Positions 16,900 through 26,464 of a stretch of 64,000 nt of DNA are shown here, piece by piece. The position numbers were made by a program, and so were the translations under genes. How positions within the stretch are numbered: position 1 is the first letter of the stretch; each line of letters begins with the position of its first letter. Source of the stretch: Pseudomonas sp. 10S4 (lineage in GTDB: Bacteria > Pseudomonadota > Gammaproteobacteria > Pseudomonadales > Pseudomonadaceae); contig NZ_CP133774.1 of NCBI RefSeq assembly GCF_034344865.1, forward strand, positions 4,402,001 to 4,466,000. The letters run 5' to 3'. The notes beneath the pieces were generated by a model. It was not told where the DNA came from. It did not search any database and saw nothing but the letters and a program-made list of their open reading frames with translations.

Positions 16900-17045
16900 G
16901 GCTATCAGCCGCATCGCCAATTCCAAAACCAATGCAACCACAATGGCCCCACACGCAATCACAAACAACAACGCGTGATGCCCGCCACTGGCATTGAATA
17001 TCCCTGAATAGGCAAACCCGGTCAGCGCTTGAAACGCGGCGAACG
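16828..17045 (-). pseudogene. C-terminal relic of an MFS transporter
   Basis: Reading the minus strand from about 17045 gives FAAFQALTGFAYSGIFNASG then HHALFVIACGAIVVALVLEL, the last one or two membrane helices of a YbfB/CynX-like permease. An in-frame stop (TAG) precedes the fragment. After the helix the frame runs into the inverted repeat and ends at 16828-16830. No start codon and no N-terminal part remain, so this is a deletion relic. It accounts for most of the 397-bp gap between the quinone reductase and the LysR gene. Confidence 0.65.
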
Positions 17046-17113
17046 AAGGCTATCTCTGGCGTGCAGCCTATCGGGGATTGCTGCTGCGGTAATGCAGCGA
17101 TTTCGCGCTACAG

Positions 17114-17131
17114 TGATGCGTATATGCATCA
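17114..17131. promoter_or_regulatory. Inverted repeat TGATGC-N6-GCATCA, probable LysR autoregulatory site
   Basis: Perfect 6-bp arms (TGATGCGTATATGCATCA) ending 13 bases before the LysR start codon. Its position over the promoter or ribosome-binding region suggests negative autoregulation. Regulator identity is inferred only from proximity. Confidence 0.5.
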
Positions 17132-17144
17132 GTAGGTGAGCCGC

Positions 17145-18020
17145 ATGAATTGGGATGACGCACGGGTGTTTCTGGCGGTTTGCCGAGAGTCGACGCTGCG
17201 CGGCGCGGCACGGGTGTTGGGCGTCGATCAGGCCACGGTCGGGCGGCGGGTCACGGCGCTGGAGAAGTCCTTGAGCGCGACGTTGTTCCTGCGCACCTCT
17301 GAAGGTTATGCGCTGACGGCGGTGGGTGAAGCGGCGTTGCAGGCCGTGGAGAAAATGGAGGTGTCGGCGTTGGAGCTGGAACGGCAAATCCTCGGCCTCG
17401 ATGATCGGCTGAGCGGCACGGTGCGGGTCAGCACAACGGACTCGCTGGCCATCGATTTCCTGATCCCGGCGATTGCCCGGTTGCACGACAAACACCCGGA
17501 TGTGCGGGTGCAACTGGACGCGTCCACGCAAATGATCAGCCTGGCCAAGCGCGAAGCCGACATCGCAGTACGCAACGCGCGGCCGGACAACCCGGACCTG
17601 ATCGCCCGGCGCATTGCGCGTTGGCCGGTGGGGCTGTTCGCTTCTCAACGCTACGTGGACACCCACGGTGTGCCGGAGCCGGGGTCGGCGTTCGAAGGGC
17701 ATGACTTGGTGGTGTATCAGCCGTATCTGGCGAGCAACAAGGAGATGACCCTGGTTTCGGAGCCGTTGAGTCGTGGGCGGATTGTTTCGAGTCTTGGCTC
17801 AAGTCTGCTGGTGCGGCGATCCATCGCGGCGGGGATCGGGCTCGGCGAGCTTGCGGTGTACATGGGGGAAAGGGATGGGCTGGTCAGGTTGTGGCCAGAA
17901 CGCACGCGACCGATTCCCTATGACGTGTGGCTGGTGACCCATGCGGATCTGCGGCATACGGCGCGGGTGAGGGCGGTGATTGATGAGATTGTGGCGGGGT
18001 TTTCCGGTACGAATGAGTGA
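17145..18020 (+). CDS. LysR family transcriptional regulator
   Basis: 291 residues from ATG 17145, with AGGTGA six bases before it; the GTG nine bases upstream is less likely. The winged HTH at residues 1-60 (MNWDDARVFLAVCRESTLRG then DQATVGRRVTALE) has the single-gene-targeting style of the group that also controls neighbouring transporters. The substrate domain follows (VRVSTTDSLAIDFLIPAIA). Upstream lies only an MFS relic, so its original target may have been lost. Confidence 0.88.
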   Translation: MNWDDARVFLAVCRESTLRGAARVLGVDQATVGRRVTALEKSLSATLFLRTSEGYALTAVGEAALQAVEKMEVSALELERQILGLDDRLSGTVRVSTTDSLAIDFLIPAIARLHDKHPDVRVQLDASTQMISLAKREADIAVRNARPDNPDLIARRIARWPVGLFASQRYVDTHGVPEPGSAFEGHDLVVYQPYLASNKEMTLVSEPLSRGRIVSSLGSSLLVRRSIAAGIGLGELAVYMGERDGLVRLWPERTRPIPYDVWLVTHADLRHTARVRAVIDEIVAGFSGTNE

Positions 18021-18053
18021 AGTCCCGCCAAGTAACGGTCGAGCACATGACCT

Positions 18054-18184
18054 GTGGCGAGGGAGCTTGCTCCCGCTGGGTCGCGAAGCGGCCCCAAAAC
18101 CTGCAACCGAGGTGTATCAGGTACACCGAGTGCGATGGATTTGCGACTGCTTCGCAGCCGAACGGGAGCAAGCTCCCTCGCCAC
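18054..18184. repeat. Extended REP doublet with inner palindrome
   Basis: Outer arms GTGGCGAGGGAGCTTGCTCC and GGAGCAAGCTCCCTCGCCAC. Inside are GCGAAGCGGCCCCAAAACCT and a palindromic core GGTGTA-TCAGG-TACACC (18111-18127). The inner part matches, inverted, the element at 42621-42774. Confidence 0.88.
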
Positions 18185-18208
18185 AGGAAATGTGCCGGGC
18201 TGATAAAT

Positions 18209-18234
18209 ATCTGGGGGCACAAAGGCCCCCAGAT
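18209..18234 (-). terminator. Terminator-like hairpin after the pirin gene
   Basis: Ten-base stem ATCTGGGGGC / GCCCCCAGAT with loop ACAAAG, 10 bases past the pirin stop on the minus strand, followed in that direction by ATTTATC. The T-run is weak but the position fits. Confidence 0.6.
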
Positions 18235-18243
18235 CATTCACGG

Positions 18244-18966
18244 TCATGGCATTTCCGGCAATTCCTGCGGCCGCAAATCAAACACCAACACTTCGGCATC
18301 CACGCCATTGCTCAAGGTCAGCACCTGTTCTTCGCGAACCCGCACGCCGTCGCCTTCCTGCAACTGCACGCCGTTGAGTTCAACACTCCCACGAGCGACA
18401 TGCACATAGGCGTAGCGGTTGGCCGCCAGTTCCAGGGTTGCGCTTTCCTTGCCGTCGAACAGACCGGCATACACTCGCGCATCTTGGCGCACCGACAGCG
18501 AACCCTTGGCCCCGTCCGGGGAGATGATCAGTTGCAGGCGCCCACGTTTTTTCTGGGTACTGAAGTGCTCTTGCTGATAGCGCGGTTTGGCGCCGCTGAC
18601 CTCAGGAACGATCCAGATTTGCAGAAAATGCACGCCACGGGTGGCCGAGTGGTTGTACTCGCTGTGGGCCACGCCGCTGCCGGCGCTCATCAACTGCACG
18701 TCGCCGGGGCGGATCACCGAACCGGTGCCCAGGGTGTCCTTGTGTTCCAGGGCGCCTTCGAGCACATAGGAGAAAATCTCCATGTCCCGATGCGGGTGCT
18801 GGCCAAAGCCTTTGCCGGCTGCCACGCGGTCATCGTTGATCACCAACAGATCGGAAAAACCCTGCTCTTTCGGGTTGCGATAGTTGGCGAAGGAAAAGGT
18901 ATGGAACGACTTCAACCAACCGTGATTGGCCGCGCCGCGATCCGAGGCTTTGCGAAGGGTCAGCAT
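18244..18966 (-). CDS. Pirin family protein (YhhW-like)
   Basis: 240 residues, two-domain bicupin. The N-terminal cupin metal site is visible as GQHPHRDMEIFSYVLEG (His-X-His) and AHSEYN (His and Glu). YhhW and human pirin oxidise quercetin in vitro, but the physiological substrate is unknown. Start ATG 18966. A 6-bp inverted repeat pair lies about 90 bp upstream. Single gene, convergent with the LysR gene. Confidence 0.88.
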   Translation of the reverse strand: MLTLRKASDRGAANHGWLKSFHTFSFANYRNPKEQGFSDLLVINDDRVAAGKGFGQHPHRDMEIFSYVLEGALEHKDTLGTGSVIRPGDVQLMSAGSGVAHSEYNHSATRGVHFLQIWIVPEVSGAKPRYQQEHFSTQKKRGRLQLIISPDGAKGSLSVRQDARVYAGLFDGKESATLELAANRYAYVHVARGSVELNGVQLQEGDGVRVREEQVLTLSNGVDAEVLVFDLRPQELPEMP

Positions 18967-19057
18967 GATGAAATCTCCTGTCAGGACGTGAATTCGTCCG
19001 AGTGAGGAGAAGGTTAATGGTTACTGATCGATGCAATAAGTAGATGAAAACTGAAAT

Positions 19058-19080
19058 ACTGTCCCGTTCAGGTTGACAGT
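19058..19080. promoter_or_regulatory. Inverted repeat ACTGTC-N11-GACAGT upstream of the pirin gene
   Basis: Perfect 6-bp arms, enclosed in a wider AAAACTG (19047) / CAGTTTT (19077) pairing. Located 92 bp before the pirin ATG and about 210 bp before the GlxA-type gene. Candidate operator; the regulator is not identifiable from the sequence. Confidence 0.4.
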
Positions 19081-19144
19081 TTTGTGCGCGGGGTCACGTA
19101 TGCATATTTGATACAAAGGCCATAATGCACAGCGAACAAAACCT

Positions 19145-19232
19145 GTGGGAGCGGGCTTGCTCGCGAAGGCGGCATCACATTCAACATTGTGGGTGCCTGA
19201 TACACCGCTTTCGCGAGCAAGCCCGCTCCCAC
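19145..19232. repeat. REP doublet (GTGGGAGCGGGC family)
   Basis: Inverted units GTGGGAGCGGGCTTGCTCGC and GCGAGCAAGCCCGCTCCCAC in the pirin/GlxA-type intergenic region. Confidence 0.9.
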
Positions 19233-19293
19233 AGTGGATCGGTGTTTAACCGACGGGCAGTTCTCTTTTTATAACCTCAGTGATGTCCACTCC

Positions 19294-20244
19294 ATGAAAA
19301 CCGTGGCAATGGTGCTGTTCCCCAACTTTCTCCTGCTCGACATGGCCGGGCCCATGGAGGTGTTTTCCATCGCCAACCGTTATCTGGAACCGGCCGACCA
19401 CTATGTGTTGTCGATGATCGGCACCGAGCACGGTCCGTTGCGTGCTTCCAATGGCGTCAGCGTCCAGGCCGACCTGCATATCGATCAGGCCTGCGACGGT
19501 TACGACTTGCTGCTGGTGCCGGGCGGTCCCGGTGCCTACAACGAAAAAAGCGAGCCTCTGCTGGCCTGGCTGCGCGGGGCCGTTGCCCGGGCCGAGCGTT
19601 ATGGCTCGATCTGCACCGGCGCGTTTGTGCTCGGGTATGCCGGGTTGCTGGACGGTTTTCGCGTCACCACTCACTGGCACTACACCGAACGGTTGATCAA
19701 AGGCTTCCCCAAGGCAACGGTGCAAACCGATCAAATCTTCGTTGAGGACCGTAACCTGATCACCTCCGGTGGTGTGACGGCTGGCATCGACCTGGCTTTG
19801 GCAGTGGTCGCCCAGGACCACGGCAAAAAAGTCGCCCAGGATGTGGCCAAAGTGCTGCTGGTGGTGATGAAACGCCAGGGCGGGCAGGCGCAGTTCAGTC
19901 CGCTGATGGCTGCTGTCGCCCCGCACGAAACCCCCATTACCCGAGTACAGAACTACGTACTCGAACACCTCGACGAAGCCTTCAGCATCGAACGCATGGC
20001 GAGCCTGGCGAACATGAGTTCGCGGCACTTCGCCCGGCTGTTTGCTCGGGAAGTGAACATGACGCCCATGGAGTTCCTGCAAAGTGCGCGCATTGATCGT
20101 GCGCGAAATCTGCTGGAAACCAGCGACGCACCGCTCAAGACCGTGGCCTACAAAAGCGGCTTCGGCAGCGTGCGGCACATGCGTTTTTTGTTTAGTGAAA
20201 AGCTCGGTTTGACCCCCGCGCAGTACCGCGAACAGTTCAGCTAG
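19294..20244 (+). CDS. GlxA-type AraC regulator with DJ-1/PfpI domain
   Basis: 316 residues from ATG 19294; the in-frame ATG at 19234 begins beside the REP and is rejected. The N-terminal glutamine-amidotransferase-like domain (about 1-170) has the nucleophile-elbow Cys in YGSICTGAFVLG and is presumably a ligand sensor. The C-terminal AraC domain follows (FSIERMASLANMSSRHFARL and PLKTVAYKSGFGSVRHMRFLF). Members control amine, carnitine or arginine catabolism. The target here is unknown; the divergent pirin gene is one possibility. Confidence 0.87.
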   Translation: MKTVAMVLFPNFLLLDMAGPMEVFSIANRYLEPADHYVLSMIGTEHGPLRASNGVSVQADLHIDQACDGYDLLLVPGGPGAYNEKSEPLLAWLRGAVARAERYGSICTGAFVLGYAGLLDGFRVTTHWHYTERLIKGFPKATVQTDQIFVEDRNLITSGGVTAGIDLALAVVAQDHGKKVAQDVAKVLLVVMKRQGGQAQFSPLMAAVAPHETPITRVQNYVLEHLDEAFSIERMASLANMSSRHFARLFAREVNMTPMEFLQSARIDRARNLLETSDAPLKTVAYKSGFGSVRHMRFLFSEKLGLTPAQYREQFS

Positions 20245-20429
20245 AGCGGTTGTGTCCGTTGTGCGCACCGTGATGTCCGTAATGCTCCCAGTACGGTAGT
20301 TGTGTGGTCATCGATGCCTGCCAAGATACCCGTGAACTCTTTGCGATGGAGATGCGGGAGCCTGGATGGGCGTGCTCGACGGACTTTGCAGTACCTTGAG
20401 CCGACCAGGTTTTCAGCACGAGAACGTGC

Positions 20430-21899
20430 ATGAACAGCCTCAGAGATTTAACCAGCGATGCGGCGCTGCGGTTCGGCCCCTACGCGTTCCACCCCAACCA
20501 ACGGCTGATCCTGGACGGTGATCGGGCGCTGCGCATGGGCGGGCGGGCGCTGGACATTTTGCAGGTGCTGGTCGAACGCGCCGGCCACGTCGTCAGTAAG
20601 GACGAATTGATCGCCCGGGTCTGGCCGACGTCGGTGGTCGAAGAGATTAACCTGCGCGTACACATCGCGGCTCTGCGCCGGGCCCTCGGTGATGGCCAGA
20701 ACGGCGAGCGCTACATCGTCAACATTCCGCAGCGCGGCTACAGCTTCATCGCCCCGGTCGAACGTGTGCTGGAAGGCACGCCGGTGTTCATCGACAGCTT
20801 GCATAAGCCCCAGCACAATCTGCCGGCACGACTCACATCGATTACCGGTCGAGATTCGATCGTCGGCAGTGTGGTGCGCCAGTTGCCGGTTCGACGGTTC
20901 ATGACCCTGGTCGGCCCGGCCGGGATCGGCAAGACCACCGTGGCCTTGCGCGTGGCTGAGTTGCTGTTGCAGCACTACCGCGATGGTGTCTGGATCATCG
21001 ACTTGGCAGCTATCGACGACCCGTCGCAGGTGGTCGATCAATTGCTTCAAACCCTGGAACTCGACGCTGGCCTTGCGCCACGGCATGCGTTGCTGGTGCT
21101 CGACAACTGTGAACACCTGCTCGAACGCTGTCGCACCTTGGTCGATGATCTGTTGGCCGCCGCGCCGCGCCTGTCGATCCTGGCCACCAGCCGTGAACCG
21201 CTCCAGGCTCTCGGCGAAACCGTGTTGCGGTTGCCGCCCTTGGCGGTGCCGCCAGCCTCGGCATTGCACAATGTGGCCGAAGCCATGGGTTACTCGGCGG
21301 TGCAGCTGTTTGTCAGCCGTGCCCGTGCCCGTCAGCAGGGCTTTACTCTGCGCGAGCAAGACCTCAAAGCCGTGCGCGACATCTGTCGGCGGCTCGACGG
21401 TTTGCCCTTGGCCATCGAACTGGCCGCCGCGCAGATTGATGCATTGGCGCTGGTCGGGCTGCACGCGCAACTGGACAACTGTTTCCAATTGCTGACCCAG
21501 GGCCGCCGCACCGCCGTGCCACGCCATCAGACCCTCAAAGCCGCGCTGGACTGGAGTTACGAACGGCTGAGCCCGCTGGAGCAAACGGTGTGGCAGCGCT
21601 TGGCGGTGTTCAAAATGGCCTTCACCCTCGACGCGGTGATTGGCGTGATCAGCTGCGCCTCACTGCCGCCCATGCACCTGTTGGACGTGGTGGAACGACT
21701 GGCGCGCAAATCGCTGCTTTCAATAGAGCAGGGCAGTGGCGTGCCCCGTTATCGCTTCCTTCACACCACGCGCACCTATGCCCTGGAGAAACTCGAACAC
21801 AGCGGCCACCTGCGTGCGCTCGAACTGAGCCATGCGCACTACATCAGCCGCGCGCGCTGGATCTCAGGCGTGCAATTGCCCGGCGAGCTCATCGAGTAA
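20430..21899 (+). CDS. Winged-helix/ATPase transcriptional regulator, 3'-truncated
   Basis: 489 residues. An OmpR-type DNA-binding domain spans about 14-112 (ALDILQVLVERAGHVVSKDE and IPQRGYSF). A STAND-type ATPase follows, with Walker A VGPAGIGKTT (about 161-170), Walker B ALLVLDNCEHLLE (about 220) and the ATSREPLQ sensor. Its full-length paralogue on the opposite strand continues for a further about 450 residues of TPR-like helices. Here they are gone, and the last dozen codons are simply antisense to the 3' end of that paralogue. Probably a deletion product with uncertain function. Confidence 0.8.
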   Translation: MNSLRDLTSDAALRFGPYAFHPNQRLILDGDRALRMGGRALDILQVLVERAGHVVSKDELIARVWPTSVVEEINLRVHIAALRRALGDGQNGERYIVNIPQRGYSFIAPVERVLEGTPVFIDSLHKPQHNLPARLTSITGRDSIVGSVVRQLPVRRFMTLVGPAGIGKTTVALRVAELLLQHYRDGVWIIDLAAIDDPSQVVDQLLQTLELDAGLAPRHALLVLDNCEHLLERCRTLVDDLLAAAPRLSILATSREPLQALGETVLRLPPLAVPPASALHNVAEAMGYSAVQLFVSRARARQQGFTLREQDLKAVRDICRRLDGLPLAIELAAAQIDALALVGLHAQLDNCFQLLTQGRRTAVPRHQTLKAALDWSYERLSPLEQTVWQRLAVFKMAFTLDAVIGVISCASLPPMHLLDVVERLARKSLLSIEQGSGVPRYRFLHTTRTYALEKLEHSGHLRALELSHAHYISRARWISGVQLPGELIE

Positions 21900-24698
21900 A
21901 CGCCGGACTTTCGTCAGGTCCGGCGTAGCAAAACCTTCGGTAAATCGCCCATAAATCGGCGCCAGCAACTCATAAGCTCGCTGCGCGTGACCCCGACGCT
22001 GCCAAAGTTGCGCCAATGAAGTGGCACTGCGCAGCTCCCAAGCCAGCGCTCCCTGACTTTTCGCCACCGCCAACGCCTCAAGCAGCACCGCCTCCCCCTG
22101 TGGGAGCGGGCTTGCTCGCGAAGGCGCCCGCCCAGACAACCCACCTCTAACAAGTTCTCCTCAGCAACCAACGCCTCCCCCGAACCCGAAGAATCTCCGC
22201 CGTACTCCAACCCGCCGCGCCGCTTTCAGCACGCGCCAACAACGCGCCATCAACAAAACCACCATCCAGCGTCACCATGATCTCTTTCACTAGCCCGACA
22301 CCCGCTAGCGAAGGCCCCTCGGCCCCTTCAATCACCTGCGCATACTGCCGCGCCCAGTTATAAAACAGCACCACCGAATGCTTCTGCGCTTGCTCCAGCA
22401 ACATACGCAAGAGTTCGCGGGCGGTAGCCGTGTCGCCGTTGTAATGGGCGATCAGGCAACCGGACAGCGCCAGGGTGTAGCAGATGGACGTGCCGTGGTT
22501 GATCTGGATCGCGATGTCCAGCGCCTGCCGGGCAGTGCGCCAGGCTTGTTCCGGCTGGCCTTGCAGCCAGAGAATCCGCGCCAGAATCGTTAGCGCCGCG
22601 ACGCTCTGATCGTACTGCACGCCAAAACCGTGGGTGAAGCGGTTGAGGTGGCCGCTTTGGGCCATGCGCTGGATGACTTGCTCGGCATGCTCCCGCGCCT
22701 GTTGCTGATCCCCGGAAAAGTGCAGCGCCAGCACGCGCAAACGGTGGGTGCTCAGCGACAACACTGCATCGCCGTGCAGCCCCAATCGGTCGAACTGCTG
22801 GCTCTGCTCCAGGGCCATTTGATAGTTGCCGCTGCAGAGATTGACCGCCATGTGCCCGGACACCGCCCGCAACTGACCGGCAACGTCATCGTAACGTTCA
22901 GCCAGGGTTCTGGCGCTGACGAAGGCGTCGACGGTTTCGGCGGTGCCGCCCTGGGCGTGGTAACAGGAGCTGCCGAGGGCGAGCTTCAGGGCGATGGTCA
23001 GGCGAGGGCAGGGCTCGGCGGCGGCATCGAGCACGCCAAGGCCCGGCGCACGTACACGCCGTGTTCCTTGAGCAGCGAGAGTTCCTGCCACAGCGGCATC
23101 GAGCTGGCGGTCAAGCGGATCGCCAGCATCTGCGGCCCGTTCGCGTGCAAGCCCCATTCGAGGGCGGCGCGGATGTCTTCAAGGCCTCGGGCGTAACGTT
23201 CGATCCACAGGTGAGTGGGGGTTTGCTCCCAGTCGTCCTGAGCCTGTTGCATCAAGGCCAGGCAGCGTTCGGCATGCCGTTGACGGGTGTCCGACACCTC
23301 TGCGGCCAGGTGAAGTTTTTCCAGGGCATAGCTGCGGGTGGTGTCGAGCAGGCGATAGAACACCTCTTCATCGCCCACTTCCACGTTCAGTAACGACTTG
23401 GCCACCAGTTGCGTGATCGAGGCAAGCACCAGGTTGGGTTCGATGTGTTCGCCAACGATCACCGCCGCTGCGGATTCCAGCGTGAAACCGCCCTTGAACA
23501 GCCCTAATCGACGAAGGCACGTCTGCTCGCAAACACTGAGCAGTTCAAAGCTCCAGTCCAGCGTCGCGCGCAGGGTCTGATGCCGGCCCAGCGTTGTCTG
23601 ACTTCCTTGGGTCAGCAGGCGAAAACTGCCTTGCAGTTGCGTCAGCAAGCCATTGATGCCGAGGTCGGCGACTTGCGCGGCCGCCAGTTCGATGGCCAAC
23701 GGAATGCCGTCCAGACGCTGGCAAATTTCAATCGCCAAGGGCAGCTCTTCATCGCTCAGTTCGAAACTGTCGTGGTTGGCCATCGCCCGCTCGACGAACA
23801 ATTGCAGGGCGGAAAAACTCAAGGTCTGGGCGCGGTCGAGCACGGCGATGGGTGGCGGGCAATCCAGCGATTCCAGGCGTTGCACGTACTCGCCTTCGGC
23901 CCGAAGGCTCTCGCGACTGGTGGCCAGAATATGCACCTGCGGTGCGCCACGCAGAATGCCTTCGCACAGCAGCGCAATCTCATCAATCAGGTGTTCGCAG
24001 TTGTCGATCACCAGCAGCATCTGCCGTTCCCGCAGGCAGGTCGCCAGGCTATTCATCGGCTCGCCGTCGTGCAGCGCCAGGTCCAGCAGTGTCGCCAGAT
24101 GCGCAGTGATCATCGCCGGGTCATTGAGTGGCGCGAGGTCCAACAAGCGAATGCCGTCGCGGTAATGACCGATCAGTTGTTCGGCCACCCGCAGGGCCAC
24201 GGTGGTCTTGCCGATACCGCCGGGGCCGACCAGGGTGATGAAGCGCTGGCGGGCGAGATGTGTCACCAAGCTGTCCACCAGGTGCTGACGCCCGATCAGT
24301 CGGGTGCGGCGCACCGGCAGGTTATGTCGGCGCGGTTCGGGGGCCTCGTTGTCGGGGTGCTGCTCGATAGACGCCAGCGAGAACGGCGCCACAAAACTGT
24401 AACCGCGCTGAGCCACCGTGACGATGTAGCGCTGGCCGGCCTGACCGTCGCCGAGGGCTTTGCGCAATGCCGCCATGTGCACCCGCAAATTGATGTCTTC
24501 GACGACGCTTTTGGGCCACACCTGCGCGATCAATTGCTGCTTGCTGACCACATTCCCGGCGTGCTCCAGCAGGATCAACAAAATATCCATGGCACGTCGA
24601 CCCAGGCGCAAAGGCTGGTCGCCTTCCAGCACCAGACGTTGTCCCGGGTAGATCCGGTAAGGGCCGAAATGCACGGCCTGATCGGGGGAAAGGGTCAA
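21864..24698 (-). pseudogene. Winged-helix/ATPase/TPR regulator, multiply disrupted
   Basis: Full-length counterpart of the gene at 20430. ATG 24698, OmpR-type DNA-binding domain (residues about 8-104), ATPase with VGPGGIGKTT and LLVIDNCEHLI, then a long helical repeat region ending at 21864. Three disruptions are visible: one missing base near 23030 (frame goes from RRALAC to LDAAAEPCPRL), one missing G in a G-run at 22177-22181, and a single REP unit at 22100-22129 inside the coding sequence before EAVLLEALAVAKSQG. The first two could be sequence errors; the REP is physical. Divergent from the flavodoxin-like gene, which it probably regulates. Confidence 0.75.
22100..22129. repeat. Single REP unit within a coding region
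   Basis: GTGGGAGCGGGCTTGCTCGC followed by GAAGGCGCCC, without an inverted partner. It interrupts the 3' part of the regulator gene at 21864-24698. Confidence 0.85.
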
Positions 24699-25017
24699 CG
24701 GGTTACTCCTGCTTGCATCCGTCTAGTACGCGGTTTCCGAGCATATTCCTCAGGATTGTCCGGCAGTGCAATGAGGGCTCGGCAGACTGTCAGGTATTCG
24801 CTGCGACTGTCACGTTCCCTGCACTGCTCGTCACCTCGTATTTATTGGGCGCGAGTGTGACAAAAAGGGCGTTGGGGCATCAGGCGCGGTTTTGTAAATT
24901 AACAACGTTTAACTCGTCGAGCATCAGGTCTACGCCCAAAACTCTAGGGCTTCAAGTCCAACGAAGATCTCTGTCTTCGCGCTGTAAAAGGAATGGACAC
25001 TTCTGGAGGATGCCGGA
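24699..25017. other. Divergent intergenic region, 319 bp
   Basis: Separates the regulator (minus) from the flavodoxin-like gene (plus). Apart from the 20-bp shared element at 24897-24916 I see no gene, REP or clear sigma-70 box. Confidence 0.6.
24897..24916 (+). promoter_or_regulatory. Shared 20-bp promoter element, copy 1
   Basis: AATTAACAACGTTTAACTCG, identical (opposite strand) to 27357-27376 in the next divergent intergenic region. The core TTAACAACGTTTAA is an imperfect palindrome. It lies about 100 bp before the flavodoxin-like gene. A common operator is the simplest reading. Confidence 0.6.
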
Positions 25018-25593
25018 ATGAGCGATGTGGTGGTGGTCTATCACAGTGGCTACGGGCACACCCGAGTCATGGCCGAAGCCGTGGTCCTGGGCGTGGAACG
25101 GCATGTGGGCAGCACCTGTCGGCTGATTTCGGTGGAAGACGTGGACACGCAGTGGGAACACTTGCACCGGGCGGACGCGATCATCTTCGGCGCCCCGACC
25201 TACATGGGCAGCGCTTCAGCATCCTTCAAAGGCTTCATGGAGGCCACGGCGGCGTTCTACCTGGCCCAGCCCTGGCGCGACAAACTCGCTGCAGGGTTCA
25301 CCAATTCCGGCTGCCTGTGCGGCGACAAGCTCAACACTTTGCTGCAGATGGCCGTGTTCGCCGCCCAGCATTCGATGATCTGGGTCGGCCTCGACGTGCT
25401 GCCGGCGCGCAGCAGCACCGGGCTGTTCGACGGGCAACTCAATCGCCTGGGCAGTTCGCTGGGCGCCATGGCCCAGTCAAATGTCGAACAGTCTCCCGAC
25501 GACGCACCGCCACCCGAAGACCGTTGCACCGCCGCGCACTTGGGCGAGCGGGTCGCGCGGCTGGCCGAACGTCTGCATCACTCACCGATTTGA
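25018..25593 (+). CDS. Flavodoxin/WrbA-like NAD(P)H-dependent oxidoreductase
   Basis: 191 residues, preceded by TGGAGG. The FMN phosphate loop is at the start (VVVYHSGYGHTRVMAEAV). The isoalloxazine-contact region GAPTYMGSASASFKGFMEAT (about 62-81) and the NSGCLCGDKL segment fit the NADPH-dependent FMN reductase/flavodoxin_2 group. Probably reduces quinones or a flavin substrate. Forms an apparent two-gene operon with the hydrolase 31 bp downstream; the regulator is divergent. Confidence 0.82.
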   Translation: MSDVVVVYHSGYGHTRVMAEAVVLGVERHVGSTCRLISVEDVDTQWEHLHRADAIIFGAPTYMGSASASFKGFMEATAAFYLAQPWRDKLAAGFTNSGCLCGDKLNTLLQMAVFAAQHSMIWVGLDVLPARSSTGLFDGQLNRLGSSLGAMAQSNVEQSPDDAPPPEDRCTAAHLGERVARLAERLHHSPI

Positions 25594-25624
25594 TCCCCCA
25601 AACACCCCCAAAGGAGTACGCCTC

Positions 25625-26450
25625 ATGAGCACATTCACCACCCGCGACGGTACCGAGATCTACTACACCGACCAGGGCGACAGGACAGCCGGTCCTCCTC
25701 AGCCACGGCTGGCCGCTGAATGCCGATAGTTGGGAATCGCAGATGATCTTTCTTGCGTCCAAAGGCTATCGGGTCATCGCCCACGACCGTCGTGGCCATG
25801 GCCGCTCCAGCCAACCGTGGACCGGCAACGACATGGACACCTACGCCGACGACCTGGCGCAGTTGATCGAACTGCTGGACCTGAAAAACGCCGTGCTGTT
25901 CGGCTTCTCCACCGGCGGTGGTGAAGTGGCGCGCTATATCGGTCGTCACGGCACTGGCCGGGTCGCAAAAGCCGGGCTGATTTCCTCGGTGCCGCCGCTG
26001 ATGCTCAAGACCGAAGCCAACCCCGGCGGCCTGCCTCTGGAAGTGTTTGATGGTATTCGTCAGGCCTCTTTGGTGGACCGTTCGCAGCTCTACATCGACC
26101 TCGCCAGCGGGCCGTTCTTCGGCTTCAATAAACCGGGCGCCAAACCGTCACAGGGCATGATCGACTGGTTCTGGCTGCAAGGCATGACCTCCGGCCACAA
26201 GAATGCCTATGACTGCATCAAGGCTTTCTCGGAAACCGACTTCACCGAAGACCTGAAGAAGTTCGACGTGCCGACGCTGGTGGTGCACGGCGATGCGGAT
26301 CAGGTGGTGCCGATTGAGGCGGCGGGGATTGCCTCGGCCCGGCTGGTCAAGGGCTCGACGCTGAAGGTTTATCCGGGCGCGCCGCATGGCTTGACCGATA
26401 CCCACAAGGACCAACTCAACGAAGATCTGCTGGCGTTCCTTAAGGGCTGA
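25625..26450 (+). pseudogene. Chloroperoxidase-like alpha/beta hydrolase, frameshifted
   Basis: Starts [18 protein letters not shown] after AAAGGAG. One base too many at about 25676-25682 breaks the frame before [20 protein letters not shown] (read in the shifted frame). The rest, [15 protein letters not shown], nucleophile elbow GFSTGGGE, acid DADQVVP and PHGLTD histidine, is complete to 26450. Corrected length 274 residues, as usual for the non-haem chloroperoxidase/esterase family. Likely intact in the organism if the extra base is an error. Confidence 0.78.
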
Positions 26451-26464
26451 TCAAGGAAAAAACT

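Noticed and set aside
20448..21584. 378-codon frame antisense to the truncated regulator
   Set aside because: Composition is that of a shadow frame (many Q, H, R) and the plus strand has Walker motifs.
23580..24860. 426-codon plus-strand frame antisense to the second regulator
   Set aside because: Same reasoning: shadow of a real minus-strand gene.
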